Origin: Deltaproteobacteria bacterium | GTDB lineage: Bacteria; Myxococcota_C; UBA6777 | Assembly: GCA_006226375.1 (NCBI GenBank) | Contig: SBHC01000010.1 | Location: 610,492-674,491 of the forward strand | Direction of reading: 5' to 3' | Length of the DNA: 64,000 nucleotides | In this document: piece by piece, positions 46,556-56,000 of the stretch | Position numbering within the stretch: position 1 is the first letter of the stretch | Layout: the number at the start of each line of letters is the position of its first letter | Made by a program: the position numbers and the translations under genes | Notes under the pieces: model-generated | Databases searched by the model: none | The model's input: the letters and a program-made list of their open reading frames with translations, nothing else | What the model was told of the DNA's origin: nothing

Positions 46556-48010
46556 ATGAACACGACATTTTTGCTCCGCTTTGGAGAACTGACATTGAAG
46601 TCCGCGCCTGTGCGAAAGCGAATGATCCGGCGCCTGATTAGCAACCTGCATGACGCCCTCAAAAGGCGTCAGATTCCCTACAACATTGAAAGGCAGTGGG
46701 CTCGTGTGTTTGTTACGACCTCGGACCCCGAGGCGCTGAGCACAGTACTCTCCCGATTGTTCGGGATCTTATCGTTCTCTGAGGTCCTGCGTTTTCCAAG
46801 CGAAGGCTACCAAGCCCTACTTGCGAAAGCCGTACCTTACTTTACGCCCCATGTCCAGGGGAGAACCTTTGCCGTTCGGGCTCGACGCGACCCAGAAGAC
46901 AAAGAGTACTCCACGCGAAAGCTTGAACCCGAGCTTGGCTCCCTGTTGCTGGAAGGCTCCACAGGAGTGAATCTCACCAAACCGGAGGTCACCTGCCACG
47001 TGGAAGTGAGGGGAAAAGAGATCTTTCTTTACGCATCGAAAGAGTCTGCAGTAGGAGGCTACCCGATCGGGGTCACAGAGTCGTGTTTGTCCCTGATTTC
47101 CGGAGGCTTCGACTCTCCTGTCGCCTCCTGGCTTGCGACCCGCCGTGGGATACCTTGCGACTTCCTGTTCTTTGAGTTGGGGGGATTAACGCAGCGCGCT
47201 CCTGTGTACTCTCACCTCCGCCACCTGTACCAGGAGTGGTTCTTTGGGTACCGCCCCAAGCTCTTTGTGGTGAATGGCAAACCCATTCTTGAAGCCTTGC
47301 ACTCCAACATTCCACCCAAGTACTGGAACGTGATGTTAAAGCGCGTGTTTTACAAGGTAGGAGAGAGGCTCGCTGGCCGGAACAGGCACACCGCGCTGAT
47401 CACAGGAGAGGCCATCTCCCAAGTGTCGTCACAAACGCTCACCAACCTACGTTCCCTAGAAAGTGGGCTCAACATCCCGGTGCTTCGCCCTGTCCTCACC
47501 TATGACAAGCGCGAGATCGTTCAATGGGCGACAACCATCGGAACATCCGACATTTCAGAAAAAGTAAAGGAGTACTGCGCGATCACGCCAGGGAGTCCGT
47601 CCACTGCCGCAACCTCCAACCAAGTCCTCGACTTTGAATCCATGCTGGGAGGTGACCCCTTTTACACGTCCCTCTTGGAAGAGGTCGAAGAGATCCGCGT
47701 TGACCAGATCCAAGAAGACCAGATCCAGTACCTTCATGTACTCACCGATGAGGTACCCAAGAATGCTGTCTGGTTGGACATGAGAGAAAACCCCCACCCT
47801 CCCCTCTCTCATCCTTGCAAGGTGATCTCCCTGGAAGAGTTGGTGACAGACCCCACCCAACTCTCCACAGAAGCCTCCTACTTTGCGCTCTGCGAGGTGG
47901 GGATGCAAAGCATGGAAGCCGCCTATATGCTACAAGAAATGGGCTATCAGGTGCTCTCCTACGAAGGCGGGACGGAACGCTTGCGCAAAAAGATGTCAAT
48001 TGGTGTATGA
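46556..48010 (+). CDS. thiI: tRNA 4-thiouridine synthase ThiI (with rhodanese domain)
   Basis: ThiI adenylates U8 of tRNA and transfers sulfur; the rhodanese domain passes persulfide and also supports thiazole synthesis. In this 484-residue protein: a ferredoxin-like/THUMP N-terminal region (about 1-165; FAVRARRDPEDKEYSTRKLE), the PP-loop SGGFDSPVA (182-190), and a C-terminal rhodanese-like domain with Cys446 in LCEVGMQS matching the persulfide Cys. The ATG at 46556 is chosen for homology; the frame is open further upstream without it. The ribosome-binding site is weak. No thiazole genes are nearby. Confidence 0.95.
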   Translation: MNTTFLLRFGELTLKSAPVRKRMIRRLISNLHDALKRRQIPYNIERQWARVFVTTSDPEALSTVLSRLFGILSFSEVLRFPSEGYQALLAKAVPYFTPHVQGRTFAVRARRDPEDKEYSTRKLEPELGSLLLEGSTGVNLTKPEVTCHVEVRGKEIFLYASKESAVGGYPIGVTESCLSLISGGFDSPVASWLATRRGIPCDFLFFELGGLTQRAPVYSHLRHLYQEWFFGYRPKLFVVNGKPILEALHSNIPPKYWNVMLKRVFYKVGERLAGRNRHTALITGEAISQVSSQTLTNLRSLESGLNIPVLRPVLTYDKREIVQWATTIGTSDISEKVKEYCAITPGSPSTAATSNQVLDFESMLGGDPFYTSLLEEVEEIRVDQIQEDQIQYLHVLTDEVPKNAVWLDMRENPHPPLSHPCKVISLEELVTDPTQLSTEASYFALCEVGMQSMEAAYMLQEMGYQVLSYEGGTERLRKKMSIGV

Positions 48011-48124
48011 TAGAACCACTTTGATCAAACCCAGCGGGAGCCAACCGTTTGGCCCTGAGCTCTCTCGACACCGAAGCCAAGCCACGATGGCGATACAAGC
48101 TCCATAAAAGGAATACAGGACGCT

Positions 48125-51100
48125 ATGCAGCACCTCGACTGCCCCAATTGCGCACGACCGGTAGAGTGGGACGGAAACACGTTTGCTTCTTCCCAAGTCT
48201 TAAGATGCTCCTTCTGCAACCACCGCTTCTCACCGCAAGACCCGCAAGCTTCGTTGGCACCAGCAGCGGAAGAGACTGCACCAGCCGAAGAAGTATGGGA
48301 GTTGGATGTTGACGGGGAAGATCCATTTGGATCTCCCGAGTCTTTGCTCGACGACTTCGACTTTATGGACGAGAGCAACGACGATATGGACGGTGCCACT
48401 CGCCCAGACTACGAGGCTCCCTCGTTGGAAGAGATTATGGGAGTCCCTGCTGACTCTCAAGTCCCTGACTTGCCGGATCTACCGGACCCCGTCTCCAGCA
48501 TCATCAAAATGAGCGGCTCCAACATGAGCAACTCCAACTGGGGTGACCTGTTGGACGATGTGGATGAAAACACACCCGCTCTTCCCCCTATGGACTTTGA
48601 GCTGAAAGAAGCCGACCCCAACTCTTTTGTCCCCCAACAAAGCGAGCAAGTCGGACAAACCAAACGTCCCAAGTTTGATCCAAGACCCGCGCCGTCTTCG
48701 CCTCCGCCAGCAGAACCTCCGGTGTTGTTCGCGTCCAAGCCTCCCCCTGGTGCGATGTCGTCCGAGCCGAAAAACGAATCGCTCTCTGACTTGCTGGAGT
48801 CATTCGTCGAGGAAGAAGAAAAAGAAGTCGAAGAAACAAGATACTACGTCCAGCGCAACGAAAAAGACTTTGGCCCCTTCAGCGAAGCCGAAGTCTTGGG
48901 TTTGATCGAGGCTCGCAAGCTCAAAGGCGACGAATTAATCCGCGAGAGCGACAGCAACGAGTGGACTCGTCTCGAAGATTCTCCCGACTTTCGCGCCACC
49001 ATTGAAGTGTTGCGAAAAGTTCCCGTACGCACGGGCTGGGAGCGCCAACGACGTGCCACACCTCCTCACCCCAGCGCCATCGAATTGGAGCAGATGGAAG
49101 CCGCCATCTCTGAGCCACCTTTGGACGAGGTTGGCTCCCCAACCGGAGGCTCCATTCTTCGCGGAGGAACCCAAGAAGCACAGGCGACCCAAGAACAACC
49201 CGCCAAACCATCCAAGCGCAACCTGATCCTTGCCTCGATCGTAGGCGGGCTGGCTTTGTTGTTGGGAGTGATTTGGTACACGTCAGGACCTTCCCCAACC
49301 AAGAAGAAACCAAAGACAAAGCAGCTCTCTCTTCGCAAGCTCGTCATCACAGATAGCTTCCCCATGTACAAGACGGTCTTGCAAAAGACGATGCGTTCGT
49401 ACCAAAAGGGCAAGTTCTCACTGGCCTGGTACAACATTCGGTTTGCCTATCACCTGCTCGATAGCTACGGGGATGACCGGTCCATTCGAGGCGGCGCAGA
49501 GCAGGTCTACCGCAAGTTGATGGCGCGCAAGAAGAACAAGACAATGATGGTGCGCATTAGCTTGCTTCGAGCTGCGTCCCTGAACCAAAGCCAAGAAGTC
49601 GCAAAGCTTCTTCCGATAGCGAAGTTACCACCCGAACACGCAGAGTGGGGCTACGTTACAGCACGTGCGCAAGAACTCACAGGCCAATTTGAGAAAGCCA
49701 AAGAGACGTACAGCAAGTTACTTAAGCGTCATCGCGATCACGTTCGGGCCATCCTTGGGCTCTATCGTGTGTACAAAGCCCTGAACAAACCCTACCAGGC
49801 CTCCAGTTACTTGCTTCGGGCGTTCCGAACAGCGCCCAACCATCTACCGAGCCAACTCGCGGCGCTTCGTTACGCGGTACAACAAGGAACCTGGCTGACA
49901 TTCCGTCCGAAGATTCGGCAAAATGTACAACGTATCATTCGCAACAACCACTACACCCAAGGTGGCCTCGCCCAATGGTATGTGCTGCAAGCCAACAAGC
50001 ACTGGCAACTTCGTCAAACGGACAAGGCAATTTATCGGGTGGAGCAGGCCATTACGTTGAGTCCTCAAATTCGGGCTCACCAGCGTCGCCGCATCCAGTT
50101 TCTGCTGTGGTCCAACAAGCCTTACCAGGCCCGACAAGCGATCAAGGCCATCCCCCATTGGAAAAAGCAACCCCAACTTGTGATTTGGGATTTCCAGGCT
50201 TTGCTCCGGAACAGCACCCAAAACAAAATCGTCAAATACCTGGAGCCGATGAGTGAGGAAGCGGCCAAAAGCCCGCGCGCAAAGTATCTCTACTACTACC
50301 TGCTGGCTCTCAGTTATCTTCACCAAAACGAAGCATCCAGCGCGATCTCAAGTTGCCTGAGTGCGACGCAGGTGAAAGGTGCGAAGATGCCCAAGCCCTT
50401 CGCTCACCTTATGTTGTTGCAGCTGTACAACAAGGCCAAGTCTTGGGACAAAATGGAAGGCCAACTCAAAGAGTTGGAGCAGATCGGCTACACCTCGCCC
50501 AACACCGAATACTATGCCGGCCTTCTTGCTTTGAACAAGAATGAGTTGGAGAAAGCCAAGTCTCTCGCCCAGCAGATGCGGAAGCGCAACCCAACCCAAT
50601 ACCAGAGTCATTTGCTCGCGGCCCACGTCGCGAAGAAAGAGAAGCGCATCGGTCGCACCATTCGGTTGTACCGCAAAGCGCTCTTGTATCATCCTCAGCG
50701 GCCCTCCCCTCTTCTCTTGCAGATGGGGAACTTCTTGTTGCAGCACAACAAGCTGCAGCAAGCCTACACGTTGTACATTCGATACGAAAAGCTGTTGGGA
50801 AGCGACACCATGCCTTGTCGCGTTCTTCGTCAGAAGTTTCAAGCGATGGTGGGGTTGAAACGTTGCAAAGAACTCCTCGCGATCTCCATCAAACATTGCA
50901 AACATTTCTCCCTCCACATGTTCCGTGGGCAATGTTCGGAGCAGCTCAAGAAGCCTGACGCAGCGGAAGAAGAGTACCAAAAAGCTCGTCGTTTGGTGCC
51001 CAACACCCTCGACCCCATCGAAGCGTTGGCCGCCCTTCACTACAAGCAGAACAAGTTCAAAAAAGCCAAGGAATTCTATACAAAGCTGCAAGAGAAGGCG

Positions 51101-51583
51101 CCGGACAAGGCACTTTACCTCACCCGGTTGCTCAAGCTCCTCCGCAGAGAACAGCTCAACCGCAAAGCGATTCGCTTGCTGCGCAAGAACATCCGAAAGT
51201 TTGAGAAGGATTTTCCTCTCCAGGTGGAAGCCGTCTATGTGTACACAACCCAACGTCGACAGCTTTGGCGTGCAAGACGACTACTCAAGAAGCTGAAGGA
51301 TGAATACACCTCAACACAACAAGTGATTCAACTTCACTATGCTCAGGCCAACTTGTACACCCAAATTGGCAAGACCAAGAAGGCCATCCAAGAGTATTCG
51401 GACATCATTAAGAAGGATGGGAAGGAGGCCGAAGCTTACTACCAACGAGGCAAGCTTTTCTTCAAACGACGCAAGTACCGCTCTTGCTTCGACGATACTT
51501 CCACGCTGCTTAAGTTGGAGCCCAACCATCCCGACGAAGACGCCATCAAGCTCTGGCGTGACACCTGCAAACGGAAGATGTAG
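48125..51583 (+). CDS. Zinc-ribbon / GYF_2 / TM / TPR membrane protein
   Basis: A 1152-residue protein of unusual architecture: an N-terminal zinc ribbon (C6, C9, C28, C31, CxxC...CxxC), a Pro/Glu/Asp-rich disordered region (about 40-235), a GYF_2 domain (about 238-290; YYVQRNEKDFGPFSEAEVLG), and one membrane helix (about 365-387, LILASIVGGLALLLGVIWY). About 760 residues of TPR-type helical repeats follow (from 400; GYVTARAQELTGQFEKAKET, YYQRGKLFFKRRKYRSCFDD). Zinc ribbon, GYF and TM on one side with a TPR solenoid on the other resembles the Glt/Agm gliding-motility proteins of myxobacteria in domain type. It could be a trans-envelope scaffold linking a cytoplasmic partner to the periplasm. 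Function is not established. Confidence 0.85.
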   Translation: MQHLDCPNCARPVEWDGNTFASSQVLRCSFCNHRFSPQDPQASLAPAAEETAPAEEVWELDVDGEDPFGSPESLLDDFDFMDESNDDMDGATRPDYEAPSLEEIMGVPADSQVPDLPDLPDPVSSIIKMSGSNMSNSNWGDLLDDVDENTPALPPMDFELKEADPNSFVPQQSEQVGQTKRPKFDPRPAPSSPPPAEPPVLFASKPPPGAMSSEPKNESLSDLLESFVEEEEKEVEETRYYVQRNEKDFGPFSEAEVLGLIEARKLKGDELIRESDSNEWTRLEDSPDFRATIEVLRKVPVRTGWERQRRATPPHPSAIELEQMEAAISEPPLDEVGSPTGGSILRGGTQEAQATQEQPAKPSKRNLILASIVGGLALLLGVIWYTSGPSPTKKKPKTKQLSLRKLVITDSFPMYKTVLQKTMRSYQKGKFSLAWYNIRFAYHLLDSYGDDRSIRGGAEQVYRKLMARKKNKTMMVRISLLRAASLNQSQEVAKLLPIAKLPPEHAEWGYVTARAQELTGQFEKAKETYSKLLKRHRDHVRAILGLYRVYKALNKPYQASSYLLRAFRTAPNHLPSQLAALRYAVQQGTWLTFRPKIRQNVQRIIRNNHYTQGGLAQWYVLQANKHWQLRQTDKAIYRVEQAITLSPQIRAHQRRRIQFLLWSNKPYQARQAIKAIPHWKKQPQLVIWDFQALLRNSTQNKIVKYLEPMSEEAAKSPRAKYLYYYLLALSYLHQNEASSAISSCLSATQVKGAKMPKPFAHLMLLQLYNKAKSWDKMEGQLKELEQIGYTSPNTEYYAGLLALNKNELEKAKSLAQQMRKRNPTQYQSHLLAAHVAKKEKRIGRTIRLYRKALLYHPQRPSPLLLQMGNFLLQHNKLQQAYTLYIRYEKLLGSDTMPCRVLRQKFQAMVGLKRCKELLAISIKHCKHFSLHMFRGQCSEQLKKPDAAEEEYQKARRLVPNTLDPIEALAALHYKQNKFKKAKEFYTKLQEKAPDKALYLTRLLKLLRREQLNRKAIRLLRKNIRKFEKDFPLQVEAVYVYTTQRRQLWRARRLLKKLKDEYTSTQQVIQLHYAQANLYTQIGKTKKAIQEYSDIIKKDGKEAEAYYQRGKLFFKRRKYRSCFDDTSTLLKLEPNHPDEDAIKLWRDTCKRKM

Positions 51584-51616
51584 TCATCGAAGACAGTGGA
51601 TGTCTTCTCCAACCTC

Positions 51617-52165
51617 TCAGCCTGCCCGAGCCTTCCACAACTTATACAGCATCCACACCGCCAGACTCATCCCACTCCACATGCTCCCCTCAAGGATTGC
51701 TGCGTCGACGTCCTCTTCTGCCATCGCGACAATCTCGATGACTTCGGACTCTTCAGGAGATGCTTCGCCAGGAGTAAGATCCTGAGCCAGGTACACATCA
51801 CAAGTCTCGTCGATCAAACCCACACAGGGCGAAAACGTGCCTAGCTGCTCCCAACACCCGGCGTGCATTCCAACTTCTTCGTGGAGTTCTTCCTTGGCGT
51901 TGTCCAGGCTGGAGAGCGAGGGTTTTTGCCCACCCCCAGGAAACTCCAAGCCCCATTGTTGTTGGAGGTATCGAAACTGTCGGACGAGTACAACAGAGCC
52001 ATCACCCTGAACAGGCACAACCAGGACGGACCCGTTGGTCTGCATGTAGTGATAGTCTCGCTCCTCTCCCGAAGGAAGAGCGTAGCGATCTTTGTAGTAT
52101 CGCCAGTACGAGTTCTTGGAAACAAGACTCTTGTCCAACTGTGGAAAGGAAGAATGTCTGGTCAT
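51617..52165 (-). CDS. Nudix hydrolase (ADP-ribose pyrophosphatase-like)
   Basis: A 182-residue Nudix protein. The Nudix box sits at 78-100 (GGQKPSLSSLDNAKEELHEE, then VGM). It keeps the catalytic Glu residues (E93, E96, E97) and the Gly, but has Leu in place of the first Glu (84) and Glu in place of the Arg of REUXEE (92). Upstream VVLVRQFRYLQQQWGLEFPG is the pattern of ADP-ribose or NDP-sugar hydrolases. It would hydrolyse nucleoside diphosphate-X compounds with Mg2+. The start has no good ribosome-binding site. It is convergent with the large TPR protein. Confidence 0.88.
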   Translation of the reverse strand: MTRHSSFPQLDKSLVSKNSYWRYYKDRYALPSGEERDYHYMQTNGSVLVVPVQGDGSVVLVRQFRYLQQQWGLEFPGGGQKPSLSSLDNAKEELHEEVGMHAGCWEQLGTFSPCVGLIDETCDVYLAQDLTPGEASPEESEVIEIVAMAEEDVDAAILEGSMWSGMSLAVWMLYKLWKARAG

Positions 52166-52200
52166 GTAAGGAAAAGGAAAAAGGGGGGAAAGAAAGAGAG

Positions 52201-52869
52201 TTAGGGAAGACAGGCACCAACACCCGAGGCCAAAGCCCTACAGGTCTTCTTGGAGTCTGTACACTTGGGTTGATTTTTGGAATCGGGAACAGTAGCCGGG
52301 ATACAGGACTCTTCGCATGTACCGATCGAGCCGTCGTTCTTCGTATCCACACAGATGTGGTTTTCCAAACAACCACCGTAGCGAAGCAAGCAGCGCTCAC
52401 CTTGCTTGTGACGGACCAGAGCTTCGTAGCTACCACTTCCGTACAACTGACCGGGGAAGAAGATACAAACTCCACCACCGTTGCTCAACCGAATGCAGTT
52501 TTCGGGCTTGATGCAATCTGGGTTTTGAATCTCACCTTCTCCATTGTCTGGATTGCAGTTAAAGAAGCAGGCGCTCGCTCCCGACAGGCCCAAACACGTT
52601 GTACCACCTGTACACTCCGGGAATCCGGTGCCACACTGTTGAAGGTGTGCTGCGTTAGGATACACCGGAGGATCCCCGCTAGGATTCCCCGGAAAGATGA
52701 CCTCATTCATGTCAGGAGGATCAACCCCTTCAGGCAATGACAGTTGTTTGGGTCCAAGAACCGTTGGCTTCTCGCGTTGTCCACAAGCAACCAACAACAT
52801 ACACATAGCAGCGAAGCAACAAACGGCTACACGCATACCAGAAAAAGAAAAAGAGATGCTTGCCTTCAC
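52201..52869 (-). CDS. Cys-rich lipoprotein, function unknown
   Basis: A 222-residue lipoprotein. The GTG at 52869 is chosen because AGGAG lies seven bases upstream; an internal ATG 11 codons later lacks such a site. The signal sequence ends in the lipobox LLVAC (Cys29). The mature part has more than ten Cys (CGTGFPECTGGTTCLGLSGA, ACFFNCNPDNG, CLLRYGGCLENHICV, GTCEESC), probably disulfide-bonded, as in many small surface lipoproteins of myxobacteria-like organisms. The Nudix gene follows it on the same strand. Confidence 0.7.
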   Translation of the reverse strand: MKASISFSFSGMRVAVCCFAAMCMLLVACGQREKPTVLGPKQLSLPEGVDPPDMNEVIFPGNPSGDPPVYPNAAHLQQCGTGFPECTGGTTCLGLSGASACFFNCNPDNGEGEIQNPDCIKPENCIRLSNGGGVCIFFPGQLYGSGSYEALVRHKQGERCLLRYGGCLENHICVDTKNDGSIGTCEESCIPATVPDSKNQPKCTDSKKTCRALASGVGACLP

Positions 52870-52931
52870 GAGAATACTCCTGTCGTGCCAAACGAGCATA
52901 GATGGCCAGAGAAGAAATTAGAGAGAGAAAG

Positions 52932-52965
52932 AGCGAAACCCCACGAGGGAATTTCGCCCTTTTTC
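52932..52965 (-). terminator. Candidate terminator after the metalloprotease operon
   Basis: GCGAAA (52933-52938) pairs with TTTCGC (52952-52957), and inner CCC pairs with GGG. On the minus strand a pyrimidine-rich TTTCTCTCTC follows; on the plus strand CCCTTTTTC follows, so it may work in both directions. It lies about 85 bp after the last metalloprotease gene. Confidence 0.5.
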
Positions 52966-52972
52966 CGGGGCT

Positions 52973-53001
52973 GGTCTAGCGCAATCCTTTACATTTGTCA
53001 A
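52973..53001 (-). promoter_or_regulatory. Possible promoter for the Cys-rich lipoprotein gene
   Basis: Minus-strand TTGACA (52996-53001), 17-nt spacer, weak TAGACC (52973-52978). Transcripts would pass through the hairpin at 52932-52965 before the gene at 52869, which could attenuate expression. Confidence 0.3.
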
Positions 53002-53045
53002 GGCTCTAGCCAGAACGCCACGGTCGTAGAGGATGGTAGCCTATC

Positions 53046-56000
53046 TTAGTTGTCTTCGTAGAAGACGTTCACGTAAGCTTTCATCATCTGAAGGACAGTC
53101 TCAACCCACACAAGCTGGGACTCTGCGGTCTTCAGCTCAGCTTGGTTGACAGCCGAAGTCGGCAAGGAGCGAAGTTCTTTGACCTTTTGGGCCAATTCTT
53201 TACCGCGGTTCACGAGCTTGTACGCGATGCTACGACCGTCTTCGGTCTGCACGGCAAAGTACGAGCGGGTGTTGGCAGCGTTGGTGAACTTCACAACAGA
53301 GCCTTCTTTGGGCGCTGTCCAGGACTGACCACTTCCACTAATACCCACTGTCATGTAGTGAGAGAAGGTATTACCAAAGAAGCCGTTGTTCAACATCGAC
53401 ACCGCGATCAACATCGAGGTGTACTGCAAGGTCGGGTGCCAGTTAGGCTGGAGAATCTTGCCGTTGACAGTCATGGAGTAACGCTTGCTGTCAAAGATGC
53501 CCGAGATACCTTGGGTGAACATGTCTGTCACGTCATCCGAGGAGAAGAAGTCGGCAAAGTTGACGTAGAAGAAGTTCAGACTGTTGGCCGCCAAACCCCA
53601 GTCACGAATCGCGAGAGCCATCATCGCCACATACTTGTCGTACATGGTACCGACGCGCTCAAAGCGGTACTGAGCGAGACCCATCTGATCTTCTTGCAGT
53701 TTGCTGTAGAAATAACGACCGACACCCACAGGAACGCTCACAGTGTCCGTAGAATCCGCATTGGACTGTACGTACGTGTTGGTGATCTTATCAAGTACGT
53801 GACGACCAGGCTCAGGAGTCTGAATGACACGGTTGATAAAGGAAATTCCCCGCTCAACAGCAGCCAACTGGTTGAAGTAGTCCTGGCTACCTTCGTAACC
53901 GTTCTCGTTGATCACTCGGAAAATCCAGTTCTGGTAGAACAAGCTGATCAAGCTGAATTGGCTGATCAAGCTATAGAAGTAACCTGAAGTCAAACGATAG
54001 TAACGACGACCACGGTTCCAGTTGCGGAGCGGGTAGTTACCATCGTAACGACGAATCATGTTCTCGATCATCTGACGGGGGTTGGAACCCGAGTCGAAGC
54101 GAGTACAGTAGGGATCCTGACCCACCAACTCATCCGAGCAGAAACGATAGGCACGACGCTTTAGGACGTTGTCATCACGTTGCAAGAACAACGTGCCGTC
54201 CCGAAACACACCAGTATTGCTACGGGGTTTGATGCCTGTAAGAGTGTGAACGATGCGAGTCTTCTCGATACCTGACAAGTCATCAGCGGTAAGCTTCAGA
54301 ATGGTCTTGGTTTCACCGTTGTTGTCCACACCTTCCACCAGGAGAAGAACCTGGGTGGTGTCATACATCTTGGTGGTTTTGCCCTGCTCAAATGCAGGAC
54401 CGTCGTACATCTGAAGTTCGTTCTGAGTAACTTTGATTTCCTTGAAGAAGCCATCGTACTTGTTGCCAGGCTCACCAAGCTTTTTCATCGCAGCCGCAAC
54501 ATCGTTCAAGTAGGTCTTGAAGACCGTTTGTGCAGCATCATCAAAGCTGGGGTCAACTTCTTCGACATTACCGTAAGCGTACATGATAGCAGCGTGGTCA
54601 TAGGTACCGATACCTACGGTGTCACCGTAGACATCACCATGGTAATCCATGATCGAGGAGTACATGTAGAACCAAGCGTGCTCGTTGTGCCCGTCAGAGC
54701 CAGGAATGTTTCCACCCTGGTAGTCCCTCAACTTGAAGTATTGCGGGAAGTAGTTGGGCTCATCTGCCGAGCCAGTAAAGTTGTGGCGCAGTCCCAAGGT
54801 GTGACCAATTTCGTGGGCTTCGGTGCCACGGAAGATCATCGCATTCATCAAAGTGTACAAGTCATCGCGACTGGTACCCTTCTTCACATGATCCTGCACA
54901 AACTTGGAAAGAGCGGGGTCTACGTAGTTAGCAAGCATGACGTTGCGGCGAGCAAACTCGTCGTTCTCTTTCGCAATGGAGCGAATCGAAGAGATCTTCA
55001 TCATGTTACCAGGGTTCAAGTAGGAATTGAGAACTTCCTTAACTTGCTCATCTTGGGACTTGCGAAGCAACTCCAAGCTGGTTCCGGGGAACATGGCGCT
55101 CAGTGTTTCATCTGGCATCATCGCCCATTTCAACGAGGGCTTGGAATCCACCATCGCCAAACGTGCCTGGATACCTGCACGATTCACTTGACTGAGAATC
55201 TTCTGACGTTGCAAGAACACAGGATTCTTGATGTACTCGTGAGCCTTCTGCACGCTAAAACCGGTGTAGACGGGCTTTTTGATCTTGATGTTTGAGGTTG
55301 TCACCAACGGAGCAGCACTGGTCGTACCCGTGAAGTTGTTGATGATGTCGAGGTAGTCTTTCCCGTTGCGCAGATCTTCATCGGTGTACTTGCCGCTCAC
55401 CATATCGTAGAGCAAAAGGAAGCGGTTGGCGACACGGCGAACCGTAGCACCATAGACATAAGCAGAAGCTTGAACAATCTCACCGGTGTTGAAGTCAGCA
55501 AAGCTGGGACCGTAACCGAGGAGACCGAAGGAAATGGCTTCGGGAACCCAGTACAAGAAGTTGTAGCGAACGTCACCCATGTTTCGGGTTTGTCCTTCGG
55601 GCAGGCCGTGGCCGTTCTCGCGAAGAACGTAGACATCGTCGGTACGACCGGTAGCACGCTGGAAGGCGCGGTTCCAATCTTTCGCGATCTGGAACGCAGC
55701 ATCACGCATGTCCGCAGGGAAGTCTTTGGACAGGTAGTAAACAATCTGCTTGGGCTTTCGATCTGCTTCGGGAGTCTTCTCTGCTTCGTACTTGTCCAAC
55801 TCCGCCTTGGTCGCAACGTTGTGACGGTTGGCGACGTACTGGTACGACCAGTCCACAAGACCGCGGTCGATGTGGTAGTTGATCAAGGCCGTGCGGAAGA
55901 AACCAAACTTCGCAAATTGGTCGTCGTTCATACCGCGTGCGGTGTAGGTCGACTTTTGAATCTTCTTGAAGGAGTGGCGGATTCGGATTCGGTACGCGGA

